From Bactericera cockerelli (lineage: Eukaryota > Arthropoda > Insecta > Hemiptera > Triozidae): a stretch of 64,000 bases of DNA. Below, in pieces: positions 1 through 11,500 of the stretch (the first letter of the stretch is position 1; the number at the start of each line of letters is the position of its first letter). A program made the position numbers and the translations under genes. The notes beneath the pieces are model-generated. The model saw nothing but the letters and a program-made list of their open reading frames with translations, did not search any database and was not told where the DNA came from. The stretch is taken from positions 7,225,928 through 7,289,927 of the forward strand of contig CM044961.1 of assembly GCA_024516035.1 (NCBI GenBank). Reading direction: 5' to 3'.

Positions 1-835
1 GTTATTATTATGGTTACTGGTCAGATTACCAGTAGGTAAAACATGATCGCTTTCTATTTCTAAACTTAAATCTATGTTTTTTGAGAATTTGTTCTCATTG
101 TAAATCGGGCGATTTGAAGCTGTATCGCTAACATTGTCGGGAGAAGCCAAAAATATGGCTCATGTCACTGTTTACATAGGGTGGTATTGTTGAATGTGGT
201 GGTAGGCTGTGCTGGGGACTAGGAACTACACTGGATTGAATATATGGGGCTGACGATGGTGGCATACTCATAAAAGGTGGTAATTGGTAGTGCTGTTCTT
301 GTTGCTGATAGTGTCTGTGAAGTGTGCCCAACAATTGCTGTACTTGATGTTGTAGCATCATTTTTTGTTGACTGAGAATTTGTGACTGACTCATCTGATT
401 TGTGTACGCCCATTGGAGTTCATTTGGTTGCTGTACTCGTTGTTGCAGTGGCGTTTGTTGTTGTGCTGTCGGTTGTTGTGGCAAAATTTGCTGACGAGGA
501 TCCAGCTGTGCTGAGGGTAAAGAGTGCCGGGAAGTTGATGGTTGCAACAAAGAATGATTCATCTGTGCTGCGTACGTACATTGCAGTTCCGTTGGTTGCT
601 GTACTCGTTGCAGTGGCGGAGTTTGTTGTTGTTTTGTCGGTTGTTGTGGCAAAGTTTGCTGACAAGGGTCCGGCTGTACTGAGGGTAAAGAATGCCGCAA
701 TGTTGATTTTTGCGATGAGGCATGATATTGTGGAGCCGTGTGGTGTTCTAAAATATGATGCTGTGGCGACTTCGTATATTGCGGAGTTCTTGGCACTTTT
801 TTTAACGGTAGTTTTTTGTGGGATATTAAATTCAA
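1..835 (-). other. Gln/Pro-rich ORF, probable retroelement remnant
   Basis: An open frame of 235 codons covers 835-128 on the minus strand. It has no ATG at its left end and opens at a TTG. The protein is rich in Gln, Pro, His and Ser and contains two tandem modules of about 57 residues, each with RHSLPS, DP.QQ, LPQQPT and QRVQQP. After the stop near 128 another frame stays open to the window edge, which suggests a frameshift. Composition resembles the Gln-rich tail of the LINE ORF1 protein at 43.7-44.4 kb, so a relic of a similar element running off the left edge is my best guess. A host low-complexity gene is possible. It abuts the PGAP1 acceptor at 867 on the opposite strand. Confidence 0.4.
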
Positions 836-867
836 TAATTATGTTTATCTCACTTGTTCCCATCCAG

Positions 868-1136
868 AGGTTCAGCGGTAAATCATACAGGGTGGCTCAG
901 AATCTCGGCTCTCAGATCTTCTCCTCGGAGGGCGCCTGGCTTGAGTACGCCTCTCTACAGGGTGTTCTCGAATACAAGTCAGGCGTGCGAGAAACCACCC
1001 ACATACTCATCAAGATTCTCCCGCTGGCTTCCAATCCGCAACACGAGATGATAGCCATCGATACCATCAATGTGCCGGGGGACCATTGGTTGTTCGCATG
1101 TACGGCGTCCGAGTTTGACGGGAAGAAGAAATTTTG
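868..1136 (+). CDS. PGAP1: PGAP1 exon a (lumenal domain after the lipase)
   Basis: The acceptor TTCCCATCCAG ends at 867 and the donor GTAAGC starts at 1137. The frame begins RFSGKSY and ends KKF plus two bases of a Cys codon. It contains the WLFACTAS segment. The minus-strand Gln-rich ORF stops right at this acceptor. Confidence 0.8.
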
Positions 1137-2476
1137 GTAAGCTTTTTTTTATTTATTATTTTTTAACAATTTTAGCACATGCATATTTTACTTAAAAAAA
1201 TATCATCATGGTGGGCGTCTTCGTGAACGATGGTAGCCAGACAGTGGAGGAATGACTCAGCACTTCTACCACTGTCTTTACAAGGAGGTTAATAATTGAC
1301 AAGGGCCCCCAGAACCAAGCCAATGCTGGTCTACTCCCTGTTTATAGTCCCCCTTACTCCCTGTTTATAGTCCCCCAGCCAGACTAAAAAAGTATAATAA
1401 CGGTTTTTAAAAAAAATTGGTTTAAGGTCGCTTTCAACTGCATGGTCATATCACGACATGTTATGGAGGCATTCGCAGGAAATTCTCAAACCTGTTACCC
1501 ACTTTTGATCTATAACACTGGCATTATTTATTTGTATTTTATAAATCAACATTCTCTTTCATTCCATTTTATAATAGGTAATCTATTTTTTTCTTCTTCT
1601 TTTTCTTACAGTTTATTACAAATCCTTTATTTATACTGCCTGTGTTGGACTAAAGAGTACCTTTTTTTGCTAACAAGGTTTCATTTTTAATGTTATTATT
1701 ATCTATTATCACTTTTTTTCAAGTAAAATTTTTCATCAAAAGATGAAAGAGTTTGTTATTTGTATTCTATAAATCAACATCCTCTCTTATTCCATCTTCT
1801 CCTTTTTTTTTTCTTTTTTTTCTCCCACAGTCAGGTGGGCGAGAACCTATCAGGTGAAGCTAGATTCCTACCCAGCATTAAGGGCAAGCACCTGCGTACC
1901 TACTTAACCCTGGATGAGCTACGCAGTAATAAACACACCCACGTACTCATTACCATACCTCCCCATTATGAATATGTAAGTACCTATATCCTGCATAGCT
2001 GGTAGTCATGTATATGTAAGTACCTATATCCTGCATAGCTGGTAGTCATGTATATGTAAGTACCTATATCCTGCACAGCTGGTAGTCATGTGGTTAACGC
2101 GCTAGTCTGGTAATCCAAGTAGCGTAGCGATCCGTTGTTTCGAATCCACCGAGTGCAAGGATTTTTCCTCGTGAATTTGAGTTTGTGACTACATAATAAT
2201 AAGACTCTGAGGGTTAGGAGGAAATGCTTTGAGCATTAACCTCTTCTGGTGGTTACCTTCCACTAAAGAGTTTTAATTAATATAAGAACAAAAAATATCA
2301 AGCAAAATGCCAGTTTTGCAACGCCAAGAAAAACAAAACGAGCGTGTATATTTACACTAAACCTAGTTCGTATGTATTTTCTTTTGTAATTTTGACTTTC
2401 TTAAATAATAGTTTATTACAAAATTCTTAATAGAACAAATAAAAAAAACGAATTATTTTAAAGATAGAAATACTTG

Positions 2477-2507
<31 letters not shown>

Positions 2508-5500
2508 AAAAGGCGTGTACCTTCAAATAGTCAGATAACAACAATATTTCTGTAACATTAACCCTGGTTTGTTCTCGCTCCTCAGTTTCGCATCTCATAC
2601 GACATCTACCGACCGCAGGACCGAATCTCCTACGTCTCTCTGCTCTCCCTGCCCCTCCTCTCCTCGTTTCTCCCCTCCCCTCTCTCATCTCCCCCTCTCA
2701 TTCTCTCTCTCTCCCACGACCGGCTGTCTCTCTCGCACACGCTCATTCTGGACCAGATGCAGTATGTGTGGCTGGCCGTGCGCATGCGCATGATACCTCA
2801 TTGTGACCCCGCCCATTCGTACCATCAGAGTGTTGCTACGGTGCGTGAAAGGGTTAATTTTGTACAATAATTTCATTATCATTTTTTACTTCTGAAATGT
2901 TTTTAAAAAATGTATATAGTTTTTTTTGATAGTAATTTTAGTATGTATACTAAATTTTGTTACTTCTTGGAGAAAAAAATATCTTTCAACAAATACTTAA
3001 ATGATGATTGATGGAACCCTATCATCAATTTTAGATCTGGGGCTAAATTTAGCCTTCAAATCCTAGACTATGGGTAAGAAAATCTGTATAGAATGTAAAA
3101 TGATTTGAAGATATTTTTTCTATAGCCAAAGGAACTATCTAAATTTCGCCATGATCCATAATGAATCAAAATTTAGCTTAGAACCGCTTCATCTATTTTC
3201 ATGCCTTAACCCAACAACTCACACTTCAGAAGAACTAGTAAATTTTTCTGTATACATATATTAAATTTCATGGACATTCTGAATACATATGTATATACAT
3301 ATATCAATTTTCATGGACATTCTGAATACATAAATATGTACATTGTACATACAGGGTGGACACAAAGTCTCACCCCACTCGGCGCGGTGGCCAGTAACTG
3401 TACAACCAGCCCAACACTAACACTTTCAGATAAGGTTGAGTATGTTTGAAATGTGTAGTTGAGAGGATTTCTCATGAAAAAAAAAATCATCTTTCTACCA
3501 ATTCTTTTTCTAAAGATACAGCATAGAATAGATACTGGGAGTGGGGTCAGACTTAGTGATCACCCTGTATATACAATTATACATAATAATGTATCAAATT
3601 TTATGGACATTCCTCAAATTAACCCTTTGCAGGTCCGCGTGCCCTGGAGTAACCAGAACACCCACCACGTCATCTGGCGCAACGTGTCCTCTCACACATT
3701 CCCCATCAGTCTGTATGACCCCCGGCCCGGCCCCTCCAGGGACCAAGTCTCGGTCACCTTTGAGCTGGATCCCAGCTGTCGCTATCTAGTGACGTGAGTA
3801 TAGTTATCATATTTGTGTTAATCACTTTCGTGATATCACAACTAATCAAACTCGCTTTACTAAATCTACTCTGACCTCCAGGTTACACTTCCGCCGCTTT
3901 ATCGATCAAGCTTCTGTAATGTGGGTGCGAAAGTTTTCAACATTTTACCAACTGATATAAGAAATATAAATGATTTAAAAATACTTCGATTGGAATTGAA
4001 AAAATGGTTTAAAAATGAAGATAATAAAAATAAATTAATTAAACTCTGGGATTGAATAAAAATAATTACATTAAATGAATAACAATATCAATAAAGATCT
4101 ATTAATTCACAAAAACAATCAATCTTAAAAGTAAAAGAATATAACTAAGAATTTAAATAAAATAGAAATTTAAATTAAAAACATGTAAATTTGCAGATTT
4201 TGGTATATACAAATATGACTTTTTTGTACGGTAGGGTCCAACACATGCTAACGCACTCAGGATCCTACTGAAACTTTGTGAAGAGAAGAAGATGATTATA
4301 TGTAAATAAATACATATATTTCAAGTATTTGTTGAAAAAAAAAAAAAAAGCTACTGAGGTCGGTAGTGACGTGAGTATAGTTATCATATTTGTGTTAATC
4401 ACTTGACGTGAGTATAGCTATCATATTTGTGTTAATCACTTGACGTGAGTATAGCTATCATATTTGTGTTAATCACTTGACGTGAGTATAGTTATCATAT
4501 TTGTGTTAATCACTTGACATGAGTAATAGTTATCATATTTGTGTTAATCACTTGACATGAGTAATAGTTATCATATTTGTGTTAATCACTTGACATGAGT
4601 AATAGTTATCATATTTGTGTTAATCACTTGACATGAGTAATAGTTATCATATTTGTGTTAATCACTTGACGTGAGTATAGCTATCATATTTGTGTTAATC
4701 ACTTGACATGAGTAATAGTTATCATATTTGTGTTAATCACTTGACATGAGTAATAGTTATCATATTTGTGTTAATCACTTGACGTGAGTATAGTTATCAT
4801 ATTTGTGTTAATCACTTGACGTGAGTATAGTTATCATATTTGTGTTAATCACTTGACGTGAGTATAGTTATCATATTTGTGTTAATCACTTGACGTGAGT
4901 ATAGTTATCATATTTGTGTTAATCACTTGACGTGAGTAATAGTTATAATATTTGTGTTAATCACTTGACGTGAGTATAGTTATCATATTTGTGTTAATCA
5001 CTTGACGTGAGTATAGTTATCATATTTGTGTTAATCACTTGACGTGAGTATAGTTATCATATTTGTGTTCATCACTTGACGTGAGTATAGTTATGATATT
5101 TGTGTTGATCACTTGACGTGAGTATAGTTATCATATTTGTGTTAATCACTTGACGTGAGTATAGTTATCATATTTGTGTTAATCACTTGACGTGAGTATA
5201 GTTATCATATTTGTGTTAATCACTTGACGTGAGTATAGTTATCATATTTTTTTATTTTTTATATAAAGATGAGTTTTTCACAGCCTTTTTTATTTCGTAG
5301 CCATAAAACAGGAGCTACTGTAGACGCTTGTGGTCTGTGTTGTAGCCTGCCTATGCCGTAGTATGCCTCCCCTCTGATGGGCGAGAAGTGACACAATACT
5401 TCCCAATTAGGTGCTGGGTCAACACGAGCGCACCGGAAGGTATCCCTTACAAACAATTGTAACCAATTTAAGAATACAAATTTGTGTCGGCACGGGGAAT

Positions 5501-8500
5501 TGAACCCAGGACCTTCCGCATGGCAAGCGAGTGCTTAATCACTGAGCTAATCGCGCGCTCTGTGTTAATCACTTTCGTGATATCACAACTATTCAAACTC
5601 GCTTTACTAAATCTACGCTCAAACCGGGACTTGAACCACCGACCTCCAGGTTACAAGTCCGCCGCCTTATCGATCAAGCTACTGAGGTTGGTAGTGACGT
5701 GAGTATAGCTTTCATGTAAATACGACCCAATGAAGGTGAACGAGAACTAATGTCCTACATAAAGGGCGGGGTTATTGTCTGCGGCAATCTCTTCCACCCA
5801 ACCCTTCTGATGATACTGCAATCGCAGCACAAGTCGTCACATTTGATGAAGTTGACCATGTACTTACCACAACCTTAGAAACCCCAGAAACGTCCCGGTA
5901 GCTCAGTGGTAAAGGCGGCACTCTGTGAATCCACAGGTTCCAGAGGTCGTGAGTTCGAAACCCAGCCGGGACATGACAAGTTATCCTCACATTTGGGATT
6001 TTTACCACAACCACATAAGGGTTGGGTGGAAGAGATTGCCACAGGCAATAACCCCACCCTTTAGGTAGGACATTTCTCTCTTTTTTTCCTTCTTGTATAT
6101 TTGTTTAATCTTTTTGTTTTTCTTTATATTTCATTGTGTTCTACTGTATATATTTTTTGTTCTACCTAATAAAGCTTAAAAAAAATAAATAAATAAAATA
6201 ATATGTCTTGGGCTTACTGCTGGAATAATGGGAATTTAATAGTCCTTATTGGGCAGTATGAATAAGGCGATATTATTATTGTCTTATTTATTATCTTCAC
6301 AGGGCGCATCTCTCTCTACTGGACTCACTCCGCTCCTTCATATTCTCCTGCTCGCCCATGCTTCTCTCACATGGGCGCCCTTCTCCTCGCCCATCAGCTG
6401 TCTATTATCTACTAACTTGTCTCATCTTCACAGGGCGCATCTCTCTCTACTGGACTCACTCCGCTCCTTCATATTCTCCTGCTCGCCCATGCTTCTCTCT
6501 CACATGGGCGCCCTTCTGTTCCTCCTCGCCCATCAGCTGTCTATTATCTACTAACTTGTCTCATCTTCACAGGGCGCATCTCTCTCTACTGGACTCACTC
6601 CGTTCCTTCATATTCTCCTACTCGCCCATGCTTCTCTCACATGGGCGCCCCTCTCCTCGCCCATCAGCTGTCTATTATCTACTAACTTGTCTCATCTTCA
6701 CAGGGCGCATCTCTCTCTACTGGACTCACTCCGCTCCTTCATATTCTCCTACTCGCCCATGCTTCTCTCACATGGGCGCCCCTCTCCTCGCCCATCAGCT
6801 GTCTATTATCTACTAACTTGTCTCATCTTCACAGGGCGCATCTCTCTCTACTGGACTCACTCCGCTCCTTCATATTCTCCTGCTCGCCCATGCTTCTCTC
6901 TCACATGGGCGCCCTTCTTCTCGCCCATCAGCTGTCTATTATCTACTAACTTGTCTCATCTTCACAGGGCGCATCTCTCTCTACTGGACTCACTCCGCTC
7001 CTTCATATTCTCCTGCTCGCCCATGCTTCTCTCTCACATGGGCGCCCTTCTCGCCCATCAGCTGTCTATTATCTACTAACTTGTCTCATCTTCACAGGGT
7101 GCATCTCTCTCTACTGGACTCACTCCGCTCCTTCATATTCTCCTGCTCGCCCATGCTTCTCTCTCATATGGGCGCCCTTCTTCTCGCCCATCAGCTGTCT
7201 ATTATCTACTAACTTGTCTCATCTTCACAGGACGCATCTCTCTCTACTGGACTCACTCCGCTCCTTCATATTCTCCTGCTCGCCCATGCTTCTCTCTCAC
7301 ATGGGCGCCCTTCTGTTCCTACTCGCCCATCAGCTGTCTATTATCTACTAACTTGTCTCATCTTCACAGGGCGCATCTCTCTCTACTGGACTCACTCCGC
7401 TCCTTCATATTCTCCTACTCGCCCATGCTTCTCTCTCACATGGGCGCCCTTCTGTTCCTCCTCGCCCATCAGCTGTCTATTATCTACTAACTTGTCTCAT
7501 CTTCACAGGGCGCATCTCTCTCTACTGGACTCACTCCGCTCCTTCATATTCTCCTGCTCGCCCATGCTTCTCTCTCACATGGGCGCCCTTCTGTTCCTAC
7601 TCGCCCATCAGCTGTCTATTATCTACTAACTTGTCTCATCTTCACAGGGCGCATCTCTCTCTACTGGACTCACTCCGCTCCTTCATATTCTCCTACTCGC
7701 CCATGCTTCTCTCTCACATGGGCGCCCTTCTCCTCTTCCTCCTCGCCCATCAGCTGGGTGAGCTGGGGGCGGGCGGCTCGTGTTCTGTGTTCCCGGTGGC
7801 TATGGCTCAGAGCGGAGGGCGCCCCAAGTTCGCTTTCAGGATTCTGACTGGGGTGTCCTGCAGTGTTCTGGCGGCTCCTTGGTAAGTTTTTTTTCCTCAC
7901 GAGGTATGAGTGGAACTCCTTGGTTTTTTTTTTTTTTTTTTTTTTTTTCTTAACTTAAGTTTTATTTTGTGGGCCAATTATTGTAAAATGGATTAGATCC
8001 CGTAGAAATTCTAAATAAATAAAAGTATTATTTCTCTCTACTGAGGTCCCTTAGTTTCATCATAAAACAATAACAACTATTATTATTTTATTTTATATTA
8101 GAACAAGATAGGGAAATTGTGAAATGGGTAGTTCCCGTTAATTAATTTAAAATTTAAAAAAAAAAATTAAAAAAAACTAGGTACCATCTCCAGCGGGGCA
8201 GACATTTTGCTCTGTACTTGGATGTTCGGGGTCCACTCATACCTTGTGAGGAAAAATGAGTAGCTGCTTTGATGTGAAGCAGCGACCAGTGGCGGAATTA
8301 CAGGCAAAAAAATATTCTGCACTACCCACTAAAATTGTGACATAGTAACACAAAGAAAAAACATTATCATTATTACTAACTCTGTACATCAAATGATGTT
8401 CTTTCCTCTTAACTCTTAAAACTAATGAAAGCCCTCAACTCGGATTAAAGTACGCTGTGATTGGTTGAAACTCCGACTTGAGTGCGTGTCTGGCTTATCT

Positions 8501-11500
8501 TAACTATAATTTTGTTTCATAATTTGGCCTTTATGCTCAAACTAAAAAAAAAAACTAACTAAAAAGTTATCATATTTGTTTTAATCACTTTTGTGATATC
8601 ACAACTACTCAAACTTGCTTTACTTAATCTACACTGAAACCGGGACTTGAACCACCGACCTCCAGGTTACAAGTCCGCCGCCTTATCGATCAAGCTACTG
8701 AGTTCTAAAAAAACTAACTAATTAATGATATAAACTGAAACTGAATCATTCATTCCAGGGTGCCCGGGCTCCTGACTCCCGACACCAGCCGCCTGTACGC
8801 CCAAGCTCTGGACGCCGCTATGGTGCCGGTGGCTCTGTACGCCGCGGCTCTCTCCTGTGTGCTCCTCACCGGGTGTATGGGACTTGTGGCCCTTGTGCTG
8901 TGGGGCAAGACGATGAACTCTCTAGCCGTGGGGTGAGTTACCTTGCTTACTAGCTGTGGGGTGTATGGGACTTGGGGTGTATGTGGGGCAAGACAATGAA
9001 CTCTCTACCCGTGGGGTGAGTTACTAGATGTGGGGTGTATGGGACTTGGGGTGTATGTGGGGCAAGACAATGAACTCTCTAGCCGTGGGGTGAGTTATTA
9101 TTATTATTATTTACCACTTAATTGGTCAACTACATACATTCAACAAAATAGGACATGATAAAAAAAAAAAACAAACAAAATAGAATATGTAGTGAACCAA
9201 GGGGCGAGGTTAAAGCCTGTGGCTTTCTCTTCCACCGAACCCCATAAGTTATCTTACTTACTAGCTGTGGGGTGAGTTACCTTACTTACTAGCTGTGGGG
9301 TGTATGGGACTAGTGTCCCTTGTGATATGGGGCAAGACAATGAACTCTCTAGCCGTGGGGTGAGTTACCTTACTTACTAGCTGTGGGGCAAGACAATGAA
9401 CTCTCTAGCCGTGGGGTGAGTTACCTTACTTACTAGCTGTGGGGTGTATGGGACTCGTGGCCCTTGTGATGTGGGGCAAGACAATGAACTCTCTAGCCGT
9501 GGGTTGAGTTACCTTGCTTACTAGCCGTGGGGTGAGTTACCTTGCTTACTAGCTGTGGGGTGAGTTACCTTACTTACTAGCTGTGGGGTGTATGGGACTT
9601 GTGTCCCTTGTGATGTGGGGCAAGACAATGAACTCCCTAGCCGTGGGGTGAGTTACCTTACTTACTAGCCGTGGGGTGAGTTACCTTACTTACTAGCTGT
9701 GGGGTGTATGGGACTCGTGGCCCTTGTGATGTGGGGCAAGACAATGAACTCTCTAGCCGTGGGTTGAGTTACCTTGCTTACTAGCCGTGGGGTGAGTTAC
9801 CTTGCTTACTAGCTGTGGGGTGAGTTACCTTACTTACTAGCTGTGGGGTGTATGGGACTTGTGTCCCTTGTGATGTGGGGCAAGACAATGAACTCCCTAG
9901 CCGTGGGGTGAGTTACCTTGCTTACTAGCCGTGGGGTGAGTTACCTTGCTTACTAGCTGTGGGGTGTATGGGCCTTGGGGTGTATGTGGGGCGAGACAAT
10001 GAACTCTCTAGCCGTGGGGTGAGTTATTATTATTATTATTTAACACTTTATTGGTCAACTACATACATTAAAAAAATTGGACATGATAAAAAAAAAAAAA
10101 AAAAAAAAACAAAATAGAATATGTAGTGAACCAAGGGGCGAGGTTAAAGCCTGTGGCTTTCTCTTCCATCGAACCCCATAAGTTACCTTACTTACTAGCT
10201 GTGGGGTGAGTTACCTTACTTACTAGCTGTGGGGTGTATGGGACTAGTGTCCCTTGTGATGTGGGGCAAGACAATGAACTCTCTAGCCGGGGGGTGAGTT
10301 ACTTTACTTACTAGCTGTGGGGCAAGACTATGAACTCTCTAGCCGTGGGGTGAGTTACCTTACTTACTAGCTGTGGGGTGTATGGGACTCGTGGCCCTTG
10401 TGATGTGGGGCAAGACAATGAACTCTCTAGCCGTGGGGTGAGTTACCTTGCTTACTAGCCGTGGGGTGAGTTACCTTGCTTACTAGCTGTGGGGTGAGTT
10501 ACCTTACTTACTAGCCGTGGGGTGAGTTACCTTACTTACTAGCTGTGGGGTGTGTTACCTTGCTTACTAGCCGTGGGGTGAGTTACCTTGCTTACTAGCC
10601 GTGGGGTGAGTTACCTTGCTTACTAGCCGTGGGGTGAGTTACCTTACTTACTAGCCGTGGGGTGAGTTACCTTACTTACTAGCTGTGGGGTGAGTTACCT
10701 TACTTACTAGCTGTGGGGTGTATGGGACTAGTGTCCCTTGTGATGTGGGGCAAGACAATGAACTCTCTAGCCGTGGGGTGAGTTACCTTACTTACTAGCT
10801 GTGGGGCAAGACTATGAACTCTCTAGCCGTGGGGTGAGTTACCTTACTTACTAGCTGTGGGGTGTATGGGACTCGTGGCCCTTGTGATGTGGGGCAAGAC
10901 AATGAACTCTCTAGCCGTGGGGTGAGTTACCTTGCTTACTAGCCGTGGGGTGAGTTACCTTGCTTACTAGCTGTGGGGTGATTACCTTACTTACTAGCCG
11001 TGGGTTGAGTTACCTTACTTACTAGCTGTGGGGTGAGTTACCTTGCTTACTAGCCGTGGGGTGAGTTACCTTGCTTACTAGCTGTGGGGTGAGTTACCTT
11101 ACTTACTAGCCGTGGGGTGAGTTACCTTACTTACTAGCTGTGGGGTGAGTTACCTTGCTTATTAGCTGTGGGGTGAGTTACCTTACTTACTAGCTGTGGG
11201 GTGAGTTACCTTGCTTACTAGCTGTGGGGTGAGTTACCTTACTTACTAGCTGTGGGGTGAGTTACCTTACTTACTAGCCGTGGGGTGAGTTACCTTACTT
11301 ACTAGCTGTGGGGTGTATGGGACTTGTGTCCCTTGTGATGTGGGGCAAGACAATGAACTCCCTAGCCGTGGGGTGAGTTACCTTACTTACTAGCCGTGGG
11401 GTGAGTTACCTTACTTACTAGCCGTGGGGTGAGTTACCTTACTTACTAGCTGTGGGGTGTATGGGACTCGTGTCCCTTGTGATGTGGGGCTAGACAATGA

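Noticed and set aside
382..867. Plus-strand Val/Ala-rich ORF leading into PGAP1 exon a
   Set aside because: It is the antisense of the Gln-rich minus-strand ORF. The acceptor at 867 shows that coding sequence on the plus strand starts at 868.
4364..5246. Regular 37-bp direct repeats that could suggest a CRISPR array
   Set aside because: There are no unique spacers, units are contiguous and match the neighbouring exon donor and SINE, and the context is an insect intron.
5892..5970. Possible tRNA gene with boxes A and B
   Set aside because: The same head recurs at least six times with a shared body and A-rich tail, so it is a SINE. The same applies to tRNA-like stretches at 14323, 27971 and 59268.
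6249..7079. Repetitive ORFs reading GRISLYWTHSAPSYS and similar
   Set aside because: They are wrong-frame translations of the amplified PGAP1 acceptor/exon e array.
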